Notes: generated by a model not told the origin, from the sequence alone. A stretch of DNA of 64,000 nt from Rhodanobacter humi (GCF_041107455.1 NZ_JBGBPY010000001.1:3410001-3474000); one strand, 5' to 3'; positions 33,062 to 42,293 are shown, numbered from the stretch's first letter. A program made the numbers and translations.

Positions 33062-34458
33062 GTCGGCGCATGCACCGCGACTCGGCGCAGGTTGTCGTCC
33101 GTCCGTCGGCCGCGCGCACGGCGGCGCCGGACTGGCGCGTCGTGCTGCAACAGGCGATGCAGGCACACCAGGTCGACGATCTCGACACCGCAGAGCGACT
33201 GTACCGCGAGGTGCTGGACCTGCGCGTGGCACAACCCGACGCGCTGCATTACCTCGGTGTGCTGTGCCATCAGTGCGGACGCAGCGACGAGGGCGTGGAG
33301 CTGATCCGCACCGCGCTGCAGGTCACGCCGAAGCACCCGGACGCGCACAACAACCTCGGCAACATCCACAAGGAATGCGGTCGTCTGCGCGAGGCGGAGG
33401 CCTGCTACCGCAAGGCGCTGGAGTGCGGTCCGCAGCATCACAATGCCTTGAGCAATCTCGCCGTGGTGCTGGAGGCGCAGGAGCGCCCGCAGGAAGCCTT
33501 CGAGGCCTACGAAAAGCTGCTGCGGCAGGCACCGCGCTACGCGCAGGGGCACTACCTGCTGGGGCTGTTCCTGCGCAACCACGCGCAGAACCTCGAGCAC
33601 ATCGAGCAGTCGGTGGCGCGCTTCCGCGAGGCCTACGCGCTGGAACCCCGTTTCGTGCAGGCATTGGAGGCGCTGAGCGTGTCGCTGTACGTGCTGGGGC
33701 GCACCGACGAAGCCGTGCAGGTGTATCGCGACTGGGTGGCGCGCGAGCCGGACAACCCGATCCCGCGCCACATGCTGGCGGCCTGCGGCGGCGCCGAGGC
33801 GCCGCAGCGCGCGGGCGACGCCTATGTGCGCGACATCTTCGACCGCTTCGCTGACAGCTTCGACGAACAACTGCTGCACAACCTCGACTACCGCGCGCCG
33901 CAGGTGCTGGTGGATGTGCTGGGCACGGTGTTGCCGGCGCCTGACGCCGCACTCGACGTGCTGGATGCCGGCTGCGGCACCGGCCTGTGCGCACCGTTGC
34001 TGCGTCCCTATGCGCGCCGGCTGGTGGGCGTGGACCTTTCCGGCGGCATGGTGGAGAAGGCGCGCCAGCGTGGCGGCTACGACGCGCTGGACGTGGCGGA
34101 ACTCACCGCCTACCTGCAGCAGCCCGGCGCCTGGGATGTGGTGCTCTCGGCCGACACGCTGGTGTATTTCGGCGAGCTGGGCACGGTGCTGGCAGCAGCC
34201 CACGCGGCGTTGCGGCCGGGCGGCTGGCTGGCGTTCTCGCTGGAGGCGGAAGAGGGCGAGGGAGATCGCGTGACGCTCACCGCCAGCGGGCGCTACCGTC
34301 ACTCGCGCGCCCACGTGCTGCACGCACTGGAACGAGCGTGCTTCCACGATATCCGCATCTCCGAGGACAGCCTGCGCAAGGAATTCGGCCAGCCGGTACG
34401 CAGTTGGGTGGTGCTGGCGCGCCGCGGCGGCGATGCGGGCCCGGCGAGCGCGACGTGA
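33058..34458 (+). CDS. TPR-methyltransferase fusion protein in the effector operon
   Basis: 466 residues. Six or so TPR-like repeats cover residues 30-235 (for example DALHYLGVLCHQCGR and AHNNLGNIHKECGR). A class I SAM methyltransferase domain follows, with motif I at VLDAGCGTGLCAPLL (301-315) and VGVDLSGGMVEKA. The start is GTG 33058 overlapping the PAAR stop, or ATG 33070. Its place between PAAR and the Tae1 gene suggests an adaptor or effector-modifying role, perhaps using its TPRs to hold the PAAR protein or amidase. No function is established and its substrate is unknown. Confidence 0.8.
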   Translation: MSRRMHRDSAQVVVRPSAARTAAPDWRVVLQQAMQAHQVDDLDTAERLYREVLDLRVAQPDALHYLGVLCHQCGRSDEGVELIRTALQVTPKHPDAHNNLGNIHKECGRLREAEACYRKALECGPQHHNALSNLAVVLEAQERPQEAFEAYEKLLRQAPRYAQGHYLLGLFLRNHAQNLEHIEQSVARFREAYALEPRFVQALEALSVSLYVLGRTDEAVQVYRDWVAREPDNPIPRHMLAACGGAEAPQRAGDAYVRDIFDRFADSFDEQLLHNLDYRAPQVLVDVLGTVLPAPDAALDVLDAGCGTGLCAPLLRPYARRLVGVDLSGGMVEKARQRGGYDALDVAELTAYLQQPGAWDVVLSADTLVYFGELGTVLAAAHAALRPGGWLAFSLEAEEGEGDRVTLTASGRYRHSRAHVLHALERACFHDIRISEDSLRKEFGQPVRSWVVLARRGGDAGPASAT

Positions 34459-34883
34459 GCGCGCCTCCCGAATCCGCCATTGAAACGGTATCGCGGCGGG
34501 AATGGCCCCGCTGGAAGAGCGACTGCAGTGGCTTCGTCCACGCGGTGGCCGAGGATCTCGGCATTGCCCTGTCGGGCAACGCCAATGCGATGGTCGACGC
34601 GATGGGTGCCAAGGCCAGCGGCTGGATCGATCTGGGCAGCGATCCCGCGCTGGCGATCAGCTACGCCAACCGCGGTTTCTTCGTGGTCGCCGGCCTCAAG
34701 GCGTCCGGGCACGGGCATGTGGTGGTGATCGTTTCCACGCCAGCAGGCAGCCGATATCCCGTCGGCTACTGGGGGCGGCTGGGCGGTGTGGGACGGGAGA
34801 AGACGGGGATCAACTGGTCGTGGAATCATCGCGACTTGCCCAAGGTCGACTATTACGCGAAGCCCGTGCCGGAGGGGCGCTGA
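34455..34883 (+). CDS. tae1: T6SS amidase effector, Tae1 family (Tse1-like)
   Basis: 142 residues from a GTG start that overlaps the TPR-methyltransferase stop. Wording follows P. aeruginosa Tse1: KSDCSGFVHAVAEDLGI (catalytic Cys24), GNANAMVDAM, GFFVVAGLK and GHGHVVVI (catalytic His88), ending DYYAKP. Tae1 enzymes cut the gamma-D-Glu-mDAP bond of peptidoglycan in the target periplasm. There is no signal peptide, as expected for delivery through Hcp or the spike. The next gene, sharing TGATG, encodes an exported protein fitting Tai1 immunity. The assignment rests on recalled family motifs, but they are extensive. Confidence 0.88.
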   Translation: MSAPPESAIETVSRREWPRWKSDCSGFVHAVAEDLGIALSGNANAMVDAMGAKASGWIDLGSDPALAISYANRGFFVVAGLKASGHGHVVVIVSTPAGSRYPVGYWGRLGGVGREKTGINWSWNHRDLPKVDYYAKPVPEGR

Positions 34884-35341
34884 TGCGAGTTCCCGGTCGC
34901 CTGCTGATCCTTGTCCTGGCGCTGGCCCCGGCCGCTGCCGGTGCCTGCCATCTGGCGCCCATGGGCATCGTCGGCGGCGTGGGCAGGCTGGGCGACGTGT
35001 CGGTGGCGTTCGGCGCGGCCGACGATGCGCTGCATCCGACCGCATGGCAGGGGCCGCTGCGGATCACGACGGGCAGTGCGCCTGCCTGCACCGTCAGCGA
35101 CGAGGTAGCCATCGTCGAGGCCCCGGTGGCGCTGGGCGGCGGCATCCTGTACGTGCCGACGTATTCGGGCGGCAACAACCGCCTGTACGCGGTGGACACG
35201 AAGAGCTGTCGCGTGTTGTGGCGCAGCCACCCTTTCAATGGACCGACCCGTCTCGGGAACGACCGCCTCACGATCGGCGGCCGACGCGTGCCGCTGGACC
35301 GGAAGTGCCGCCCAGCGGCCATGGCGGGGGAAGGTCGATAG
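34883..35341 (+). CDS. tai1: Tai1-like periplasmic immunity protein
   Basis: 152 residues. The signal peptide MRVPGRLLILVLALAPAAAGA (cleavage near residue 21) sends it to the periplasm, where self-delivered or sibling-delivered Tae1 would act. The mature part has GGGILYVPTYSGGNNRLYAVD and SCRVLW, a beta-propeller-blade pattern compatible with the Tai1 fold, plus several cysteines. It is adjacent to the amidase gene with overlapping TGATG, the standard effector-immunity arrangement. The role is inferred from position, export and fold hints. Confidence 0.78.
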   Translation: MRVPGRLLILVLALAPAAAGACHLAPMGIVGGVGRLGDVSVAFGAADDALHPTAWQGPLRITTGSAPACTVSDEVAIVEAPVALGGGILYVPTYSGGNNRLYAVDTKSCRVLWRSHPFNGPTRLGNDRLTIGGRRVPLDRKCRPAAMAGEGR

Positions 35342-35464
35342 GGCAGGTACGGCGCGGTGCCTGGCGACGGTCGCGGCGGCAGGGTTCGTTGCCGGCGTTC
35401 GCGCTGCCGGAAAAGCCTCGTCGGTCAGGCGGTTGGGTCGACGCCGGGGCGATTTTCACGGCGC

Positions 35465-35687
35465 GTGACCCGAAATGCCGCTCAATTGCGCATTACAGGG
35501 GGAGGAGTTCCCATGCCGCCCGTCGCTCGCCTTGCCAGTTCGCATGTCCGCCCCGTGTTCCGGCGGCGCTTCCGTTGCCCTGCATCCCTGCGCTGCGGGC
35601 CGTCCGGGCGAGGCGCGCGGGAGGCACGGCCTTGCGGGAATACCGCTGGCATGACCGGCTCCGACCATTTCCCAGGAGCGTAGTCGC
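35465..35687 (+). pseudogene. Broken 5' remnant of a second PAAR gene
   Basis: From about 35465 the sequence follows the leader of the intact PAAR gene: GTGACC, ATTGCGCATT and GGAGGAGT occur in the same order and near-equal spacing as at 32712-32764. An ATG at 35513 then reads MPPVARLASSHVRPV, against MQPAARLTDMHVCPM in the intact gene. After about 15 codons the similarity is lost. The rest of the 346-base gap before vgrG holds no gene. Confidence 0.75.
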
Positions 35688-37688
35688 ATGAGCGATCCCA
35701 TCAAGATCACTTCCGGCAAATGCGACAACCTGCTGTTCGTCGGCATGAGCGCGGACGAGGAACTGGGCGAGCTGTTCCGGTTCGAGCTGCAGTTCGAGAG
35801 CACGGACGCGGGCATCGACCTGACCTCGCTGCTGGGTTCGTCGATGACCGTGACGCTGACCCTGGAAGACGGTTTCAAGCGCCATTTCAACGGCATGGTC
35901 TGCGAGGCCTCGCAAACCGGCGTCGCCACCGTCGACACCCTGGTCTACGCGCAGTACGCGGTCACCCTGGTGCCCAGGCCGTGGCTGCTGGAACAGATCG
36001 TCGACTGCCGCATCTTCACCGAGATGACCGCCCCGGACATCATCCAGAAGCTGCTGGAGGAATCCGGCTACACCGACGTGAAGAACAGTCTCACCGGCAA
36101 TTACGCGCAGCGTGACTACTGCGTGCAGTACCGCGAAGACTGCCTGAGCTTCATCCATCGCCTGATGGAACAGGAAGGCATCTACTACTACTTCACCCAC
36201 GACAGCAGCAAGCACACCATGGTGCTGGCCGATGGCGTGGGTGCGCATGCCGCCATCGACGAATTCAAGAAGGTGCCGTTCGCGGCCGGTGCAGGCGGTG
36301 CGCTGGGCAAGGCGGCGACGGTCGCCACGTTCGGGGCGGTGCGCGGCGTGGACGGCGCCACCTTCAAGCTGACCGACTACAACCCGCTCACGCCCAAGGC
36401 CTCGCTGCTCTCCTCGCACACCAGCGACGGCAACCAGCCGACGACGACCCACACCGCCTTCGACTTCCCCGGCGCGCACGGGGACGCGAGCGTGGGCCAG
36501 CACTACGCCAGCGTGCGCGCCGAGGCGCTGACCGCCGCGCGCTCCGGTTACCACGGCACCACCGACGCCTGCGGCGCGGAGGCCGGCAACCTGTTCACCC
36601 TGAGCGACTACTCGCGTCAGGAGCTCAACCAGGAATACCTGCTGACCGCCACCCAGAGCTATCTGCGTGGCGCTGGCCACGCCTCGGGCAGCGGCAACCA
36701 TCTCGAGTTCCAGTGCCAGTTCCGCGCCATCCCGGGCAGCATTCCGTTCCGCAAGGAAATCAGGACGGCGAAGCCGAAGGTCGCCGGCCTGCAGACCGCC
36801 ATCGTCACCGGCAGCGACACCGACGAGGACATCGCCGTCGACCAGTACGGCCGGGTGCAGGTGAACTTCCACTGGAACATGCCGGACAAGCCGAACGCGA
36901 AGTGCTCCTGCCCGGTGCGCGTGGCCTCGCCGTGGGCCGGCAAGGGCTGGGGCGCGGTGAGCATCCCGCGCGTGGGCCAGGAAGTGGTGGTGAGCTTCCT
37001 CGAAGGCGACCCGGACCGACCGCTGATCATCGGCAGCGTCTACAACGCCGCGAACACCGTGCCCTACGGCCTGCCCGACAGCAAGACCCAGAGCGGCATC
37101 AAGAGCCGCAGCCTGCTTGGCGGCACCGACGACTTCAACGAGCTGCGCTTCGAGGACAAGCAGGGCAGCGAGGACTTCATCATCCACGCGCAGAAGGACA
37201 TGCACGAGGAGGTCGAGAACGACCACGTGGTGACGATCGACCACGACGAGACGGTGGAGGTGAAGAACAACCAGACGCTCACCGTCGACAACGACCAGAC
37301 CGAGACGATCAAGCACGACCGCAAGGTCACCGTGCAGAACGACGACAAACTCGACGTCACCGCCAACGGCACCACCACGATCGGCCAGAAGTTCAAGCTC
37401 GACGCCGGCACCGAGATCGACCTGGTCTGCGGCGCCTCCAGCATCACGCTGAAGGCGTCGGGCGACATCGAGATCAAGGGCGTCAACATCAAGATCACCG
37501 GCGACGCCACGGTGAAGATGGCCGGGCAGGCCACGGTGGACATCGGCGCCGGCGCCAGCGTGAAGGTGCATTCGGACGCGATGATGAACGTGGAGGGCGG
37601 CGCGATGACCACGGTGAAGGGGGCGATGCTGACGTTGACCGGCGACGGCATGGCGAAGCTCGGCGGCGGCATCACGATGATCGGCTGA
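35688..37688 (+). CDS. vgrG: T6SS spike protein VgrG (TssI)
   Basis: 666 residues. It has a gp27-like N-terminal part (ELGELFRFELQFESTD), the YCVQYREDCLSFIHRLMEQEGIYYYF stretch in two halves, the OB-fold with YGRVQVNFHWN and SIPRVGQEVVVSFLEGDPDRP, then a repetitive beta-prism of K/D-V-T repeats. It ends GGGITMIG without a C-terminal effector domain, so effectors must ride on PAAR or Hcp. CCAGGAGCG lies just before the ATG. Confidence 0.96.
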   Translation: MSDPIKITSGKCDNLLFVGMSADEELGELFRFELQFESTDAGIDLTSLLGSSMTVTLTLEDGFKRHFNGMVCEASQTGVATVDTLVYAQYAVTLVPRPWLLEQIVDCRIFTEMTAPDIIQKLLEESGYTDVKNSLTGNYAQRDYCVQYREDCLSFIHRLMEQEGIYYYFTHDSSKHTMVLADGVGAHAAIDEFKKVPFAAGAGGALGKAATVATFGAVRGVDGATFKLTDYNPLTPKASLLSSHTSDGNQPTTTHTAFDFPGAHGDASVGQHYASVRAEALTAARSGYHGTTDACGAEAGNLFTLSDYSRQELNQEYLLTATQSYLRGAGHASGSGNHLEFQCQFRAIPGSIPFRKEIRTAKPKVAGLQTAIVTGSDTDEDIAVDQYGRVQVNFHWNMPDKPNAKCSCPVRVASPWAGKGWGAVSIPRVGQEVVVSFLEGDPDRPLIIGSVYNAANTVPYGLPDSKTQSGIKSRSLLGGTDDFNELRFEDKQGSEDFIIHAQKDMHEEVENDHVVTIDHDETVEVKNNQTLTVDNDQTETIKHDRKVTVQNDDKLDVTANGTTTIGQKFKLDAGTEIDLVCGASSITLKASGDIEIKGVNIKITGDATVKMAGQATVDIGAGASVKVHSDAMMNVEGGAMTTVKGAMLTLTGDGMAKLGGGITMIG

Positions 37689-37699
37689 GGAGGCAGGCC

Positions 37700-38257
37700 A
37701 TGTCCGCGATCTTGCAAGCATCGATGCAGATGGGCCTGTCGTCCGAGGCCAGCGCGCGGCTGCGCCCGGAGATGACGGCGCAGGCGGCGGTGCAGTCGCT
37801 GCTGGACGCCGGCGCGGCGCAGGACGCGCTGAAGCTGCTGGCGCGACTGCTGCCCAAGCGCTACGCGGTGGCGTGGCTGTGCCAGTGCGCGCGCGACCAG
37901 CCGCTGGAACTGGAGGACAAGGCCGGCGCCTCGCTGGCGGAGAAGTGGGTGCGCGAACCCACCGAGAGCAACCGCCGCGCCGCCTACGAGTTCGCGAATT
38001 CCGGTGGCTACAAGTCGCTGGGCGCGTGGCTCGCCGCGGCGGCCGGCTGGTCGGGCGGCAGCCTGGCGCCGAGCGCGCAGGAAACGCCGGTGCCGCCGCC
38101 GGAGCAGCTCACCGCCTGCGCCACGGTGGCGGCGATCAACCTGATGGCGGCGCTGGTGGCCGAACATTTCGCGGCACGCCGCGCCGAGTTCGTCGCCCGC
38201 GCCCTGAACCTGCTCGGCACCGGCGAAGCGGCCGGCGCGGGCGGCAAGGGAGCCTGA
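37700..38257 (+). CDS. Unknown T6SS-associated protein between vgrG and tagH
   Basis: 185 residues, soluble, alpha-helical in appearance (MTAQAAVQSLLDAGAAQDALKLLARLLPKR, here in two stretches). It has an AWLCQCARDQ motif and a conserved-looking WVREPTESNRRAAYEFANSG segment. It resembles the uncharacterised DUF6931-type proteins I associate with T6SS loci, but I cannot confirm that. It is not a TssA (no ImpA N-terminal pattern). AGGAGGC precedes the ATG, and the stop is two bases from the tagH start, so it belongs to the core operon. Confidence 0.7.
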   Translation: MSAILQASMQMGLSSEASARLRPEMTAQAAVQSLLDAGAAQDALKLLARLLPKRYAVAWLCQCARDQPLELEDKAGASLAEKWVREPTESNRRAAYEFANSGGYKSLGAWLAAAAGWSGGSLAPSAQETPVPPPEQLTACATVAAINLMAALVAEHFAARRAEFVARALNLLGTGEAAGAGGKGA

Positions 38258-38259
38258 GC

Positions 38260-39555
38260 GTGTCGATGCAGACGCTGACATTGGCGGTACTCGGCCGGCA
38301 GGCCGCGCAATTCGGCAGCCGCAGCCGGAAAGTCTTTCCGGAGGCTGGCGGCAGCATCGGCCGTTCCGAGGATTGCGAATGGGTGCTCGGCGCGCCCGGC
38401 GTGTCGCGCATCCACGCGATGGTGCGCTACCTCAACGGCATCTATTTCATCGAGGACCGCAGCACCAACGGCATGCTGCTCAACGGTGCGCCGCTGCCCA
38501 GGGGCGAACCCTCCGCGCTGAAGGACGGCGACCGCCTGCAGATCGACACCTTCGAGATCTCGGTGCAGGTGCAGGCGCCGGGCCAGGCCGCCGAGGCGCC
38601 GGCCGCACCCGCACCGGCGATGGCACCGGCGCCGCTGCCGGGCGATCCGCTGGATTTCGGCTTGTCCGACCTGCTGGCGCCGGCGCCGGCCGCCGCCGCC
38701 GCGGGCGCCAGCCTGATACCCGACTCCGCCGCGGCCGGCGGCGACCTCGACCCGCTGAGTTTCCTCGACGCGCCCTACGCGACGCCGGTGGCGGAGCCCG
38801 CGCCGCCGCAGTCGGCGCCGATTCCCAGCTGGAACCACACGGCTGGCAGCGCCGACCACTTCCGCCCGCCGGTGACCGACGTGCAACGCCAGGCGCAGGT
38901 GCTGCCGGAGAACTGGGACCTGACCATGGGCGATTTCGCGCCCAAGGCGGAGCCGGCCGCGCCTGTCGTGCCACCCGCCGCGCCACCGGCGGCCGCTGCG
39001 TTTGCCGCGCCGGCGGCGACGGCCTTGCCGGCAGAGCTGGAGCAGATCCTGCACATCGTGGCCGACGGCGTGATGGACGTGCTGCGTGCCCGCGCCGAGA
39101 TCAAGAACACCTTCCGCCTGCCGGTGACCATCATCCAGCGCTCGGAGAACAACCCGCTGAAGTTCGCGCCCACCGCGGACGAGGCGGTGCAGCGCATCCT
39201 GGCGCCCACCGGGCCGGCCTTCCTGTCCGGCAGCGCCGCGTTCCAGGACGCCTTCGAGGACATCCGCTGTCACCAGATGGCAATGCTGGCCGGCGTGCGC
39301 GCCGCCTTCGAATCGCTGCTGGTGCACTTCAATCCCGACCGTTTCGAGCACGAGGCCGACGGCGGCGCCAAGCGTGCGGCGTTCGGCGGCAAGGGCCGCT
39401 ACTGGGACCGCTATCGCGAGCACTTCGAGGAGTTGATGGGCAATCCCGACGAATGCTTCCGCCGCCTGTTCGGCGACGAGTTCGCGCGCGCCTACGAGGA
39501 ACAGCTGGCGCGATTGAAGTCGGTACGACGGGCGGAACAGGCGCGCCGCCCCTGA
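38260..39555 (+). CDS. tagH: T6SS FHA-domain protein TagH (Fha)
   Basis: 431 residues from GTG 38260 (ATG 38266 is possible; GGGAG spacing favours GTG). The N-terminal FHA domain has all phosphothreonine-contact residues: GR at 34-35, Ser49 and His52 in VSRIHAMV, Asn70-Gly71 in STNG. A long Ala/Pro linker (about 105-240) leads to the C-terminal TagH domain with the FSGS-type LSGSAAFQDAFEDIRCHQMAML block. It should read kinase-made phosphothreonines and switch on assembly. TRV-like motifs in both kinases and in TssL are candidate ligands. Confidence 0.93.
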   Translation: MSMQTLTLAVLGRQAAQFGSRSRKVFPEAGGSIGRSEDCEWVLGAPGVSRIHAMVRYLNGIYFIEDRSTNGMLLNGAPLPRGEPSALKDGDRLQIDTFEISVQVQAPGQAAEAPAAPAPAMAPAPLPGDPLDFGLSDLLAPAPAAAAAGASLIPDSAAAGGDLDPLSFLDAPYATPVAEPAPPQSAPIPSWNHTAGSADHFRPPVTDVQRQAQVLPENWDLTMGDFAPKAEPAAPVVPPAAPPAAAAFAAPAATALPAELEQILHIVADGVMDVLRARAEIKNTFRLPVTIIQRSENNPLKFAPTADEAVQRILAPTGPAFLSGSAAFQDAFEDIRCHQMAMLAGVRAAFESLLVHFNPDRFEHEADGGAKRAAFGGKGRYWDRYREHFEELMGNPDECFRRLFGDEFARAYEEQLARLKSVRRAEQARRP

Positions 39556-39594
39556 CCCGGGGCAAATCGGAACAACCATGAGCGAGCGAGCGGC

Positions 39595-40935
39595 ATGACG
39601 CAGAACAACAAGGTGATCTGGAGCGAAGGGCTGTTCCTCAGGCCCCAGCACATGCAGCAGCAGGAGCGCTACCTGGAGCGCTTCGTCGAGCTGCGCGCCG
39701 GCAACCTGCGCCCCCATGCCTGGGGCTTCCACGAGCTGGAGCTGGAGGCCGACTTGCTGGCGATCGGCAAGCTCGGCATCAAGCGCGCGCGCGGCATCTT
39801 CCCCGACGGCACGCCGTTCGCGATGCCTGGCGACGACCCGCTGCCGCCGCCGCTGGAGGTGGACGCGAACTGGCGCGACCAGACCGTCTACCTCACCTTG
39901 CCGCTGCGCTCGCCCACCCAGCCCGACAGCGGGCGGCCGGAAGCGCCGGCGGAAAAACTCTTTCGATTCCGCGTGCGCGAAGCCGAGGTGCGCGACGCCT
40001 CCGGCAGCACCGACGGCGCGACGCCGCTGGAAGTGGGTGGCATGAGCAGCCGCCTGCTGCCGCAGTCGCAGCCGATGGAAGGGCTCACCCGCATGCCGCT
40101 GGCGCGCATTGTCGAATGCCGCAGCGACCGCCGGGTGACGCTGGACGATGCGTTCATGCCCACCGGCCTGTCCTGCCAGGCGGTGCCGCGGCTGGTGACC
40201 TTCCTCACCGAGCTGCTCGGTCTGCTGCACCAGCGCGGCGAGGCGCTGGCCAGCCGCGTCGCGCTCACCGACCGCGGCGGCGCGGCGGAGATCGCCGACT
40301 TCCTGCTGCTGCAGGTGGTGAACCGCTGCCAGCCGCTGGTGGCGCATCTGGCCGAGGCACCCTTGCTGCATCCCGAAGAGCTGTACCGCACGCTGGTGGC
40401 GATGGCTGGCGAACTGTCCACGTTCACCGCGCCGGGCAAGCGGCCGCCCGCGTTGCCGCCGTATCGCCACGAGGCGCTGCGCGAGAGCTTCGAGCCGCTG
40501 ATCGCCGCGCTGCGCGCCAGCCTCAGCGCGGTGCTGGAGCAGACCGCCATCCCGATCCCGCTGCAGGAACGCAAGTTCGGCGTGTGGGTGGCGGTGGTGC
40601 CGGATCTCACCCTGCTCGACAACGCCGCCTTCGTGCTGGCGGCGAAGGCCGACGTGAAATCCGAAGAGCTGCGCCGGCAACTGCCTGCGCAGTCGAAGAT
40701 CGGTCCGGTGGAGAAGATCCGCGACCTGGTGAACCTGCAGCTGCCGGGCATCCCGGTGTCGCCGATGCCGGTGGCGCCGCGGCAGATCCCGTACAACGCC
40801 GGCTACCTGTATTTCGAATTCGATCGCCACGCCGCGATGTGGCGCGAGCTGAAGACCTCCGGCGGCATTGCGTTCCACTTCGGCAGCGGCTTCGCCGGGC
40901 TGGACCTGCAGCTCTGGGCGATCAGGGGCGGCTGA
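39595..40935 (+). CDS. tssK: T6SS baseplate-membrane connector TssK
   Basis: 446 residues with the signature VIWSEGLFLRPQHMQQQERY at the N terminus and PYNAGYLYFEFDR near the C terminus. TssK trimers join the baseplate to the TssL/TssM cytoplasmic parts. In P. aeruginosa H1 the lipoprotein gene tssJ lies just before this gene; here only 39 bases separate it from tagH, so tssJ is missing from its usual place. Confidence 0.96.
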   Translation: MTQNNKVIWSEGLFLRPQHMQQQERYLERFVELRAGNLRPHAWGFHELELEADLLAIGKLGIKRARGIFPDGTPFAMPGDDPLPPPLEVDANWRDQTVYLTLPLRSPTQPDSGRPEAPAEKLFRFRVREAEVRDASGSTDGATPLEVGGMSSRLLPQSQPMEGLTRMPLARIVECRSDRRVTLDDAFMPTGLSCQAVPRLVTFLTELLGLLHQRGEALASRVALTDRGGAAEIADFLLLQVVNRCQPLVAHLAEAPLLHPEELYRTLVAMAGELSTFTAPGKRPPALPPYRHEALRESFEPLIAALRASLSAVLEQTAIPIPLQERKFGVWVAVVPDLTLLDNAAFVLAAKADVKSEELRRQLPAQSKIGPVEKIRDLVNLQLPGIPVSPMPVAPRQIPYNAGYLYFEFDRHAAMWRELKTSGGIAFHFGSGFAGLDLQLWAIRGG

Positions 40936-40936
40936 A

Positions 40937-42289
40937 ATGAATACTCCGAAAGGTCCGTTTGACGACGATCCGATGCGCGACGCCACCGTGGTGCGCCCGC
41001 GTGGCGCCGCGCCCGCGCCGATACCTGCGCCCGCGCCGGTCGCGCCGCCGGTGGCCGCGCCTGCGCCCGCGCCGCGCGGCGTGGCCGCTACGCCGGCCGA
41101 GATCAGCGCCTTCCTCGGCGGCGGCATGAACCCGCTGGTGCAGGCGGCCAGCCCCTTGCTGCTGCTCGCGGTGCAGCTGCGCCACAGCGCCACGCCGCCG
41201 GACGCGACCCATCTGCGCGAGCAGGCGGTGGCCCAGGTGCGCAAGTTCGAGGCCCACGCGCAGCAGGCGAACATCGCCCAGCAGACCGCGCTGGCCGCGC
41301 GCTACGTGCTGTGCACCATGCTCGACGAGGCGGTGCTCAATGCGCCGTGGGGCGAGCAGAGCGGCTGGGCGCAGCAGACCTTGCTGGTGACCTTCCACGG
41401 CGAATCCTACGGCGGCGCGAAGTTCTTCCAGATCCTCGAACGCCTGTGCGCGGATTTCTCGCGCCACCTCGACCTGATCGAGCTGATGTACATCTGTCTC
41501 GCGCTGGGCTTCGGCGGGCGCTACCTGATCGAGGCGGGCGGGCGCGCCAAGCTGGCCGACATCCAGGAAGACCTGTACCGGCGCATCCGCGCGCAGCGCG
41601 CGCCGGCCGCACAGGAACTGGCGCCGCACTGGCGCGGCATCCAGGACAAGCGCAATCCGCTGATCCGCTACGTGCCGCTGTGGGTGATCGTGGCCGCGGC
41701 GGCCTGCGTGCTGCTGGGTGCCTACCTGTATTTCCACACGCGATTGAACACGGGCTCTGCACCGGTCAGCGCCGAGCTCGCGCAGATCGGGCTGGAAGGC
41801 GCCACGCCGCCGGCCGCCCAGCAGCTGGACAAGACCAATCCGCCGCCGGCGCATCCCACGCTGAAGCAGCTGCTGGCGCCGGAAGAGCAGGCCGGCCAGC
41901 TCGCCATCGTCGAACAGGGCAACGGCCGCGAGCTGGTGCGGCTGTCCGCCACCGGCATGTTCACCTCCGGCGGCGTGGACGTCGCCGATACCGAGTTGCC
42001 GTTGCTGCACAAGATCACCGCGGCGCTGAACCAGGTGCCGGGGCGGGTGATCGTGGTGGGGCATACCGACGACCAGCCGATCCGCTCGCTGAAGTTCAAG
42101 GACAACTTCGCGTTGTCCGCGGCGCGCGCGCGTGCAGTGCAGCAGGTGCTCGGCGAAGGCCTGGACAACCCCGGCCGGCTCGAGGCCAGCGGCGCCGGCG
42201 ACTCGCAACCGATCGCACTGCCGCCGAACCTGCCGGCGAATCGTGCGCGCAATCGGCGCGTGGAGCTCATGTATATCCCCGAGGGTTGA
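40937..42289 (+). CDS. tssL: T6SS membrane protein TssL/DotU with OmpA-like domain
   Basis: 450 residues. A disordered Pro/Ala N terminus contains RDATVVRPRG with Thr17. The DotU domain covers about 55-240 (NPLVQAASPLLLLAVQLR, LCTMLDEAVLNAPWG). One span, LWVIVAAAACVLLGAYLYF, lies at about 248-266, and an OmpA-like peptidoglycan-binding domain at about 330-450 (VVGHTDDQPIRS, NRARNRRVEL). In Agrobacterium TssL an N-terminal threonine is phosphorylated by PpkA and bound by Fha; Thr17 is the obvious equivalent here. Confidence 0.95.
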   Translation: MNTPKGPFDDDPMRDATVVRPRGAAPAPIPAPAPVAPPVAAPAPAPRGVAATPAEISAFLGGGMNPLVQAASPLLLLAVQLRHSATPPDATHLREQAVAQVRKFEAHAQQANIAQQTALAARYVLCTMLDEAVLNAPWGEQSGWAQQTLLVTFHGESYGGAKFFQILERLCADFSRHLDLIELMYICLALGFGGRYLIEAGGRAKLADIQEDLYRRIRAQRAPAAQELAPHWRGIQDKRNPLIRYVPLWVIVAAAACVLLGAYLYFHTRLNTGSAPVSAELAQIGLEGATPPAAQQLDKTNPPPAHPTLKQLLAPEEQAGQLAIVEQGNGRELVRLSATGMFTSGGVDVADTELPLLHKITAALNQVPGRVIVVGHTDDQPIRSLKFKDNFALSAARARAVQQVLGEGLDNPGRLEASGAGDSQPIALPPNLPANRARNRRVELMYIPEG

Positions 42290-42293
42290 ACCA

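Noticed and set aside
35357-35683. A 108-codon open frame before vgrG
   Set aside because: Only its middle resembles protein, as the decayed start of a PAAR gene; the rest is Arg-rich noise, so it is recorded as a pseudogene fragment.
37700-38257. The gene between vgrG and tagH as the missing tssA
   Set aside because: At 185 residues it is too short, and it lacks the ImpA N-terminal pattern of TssA proteins.
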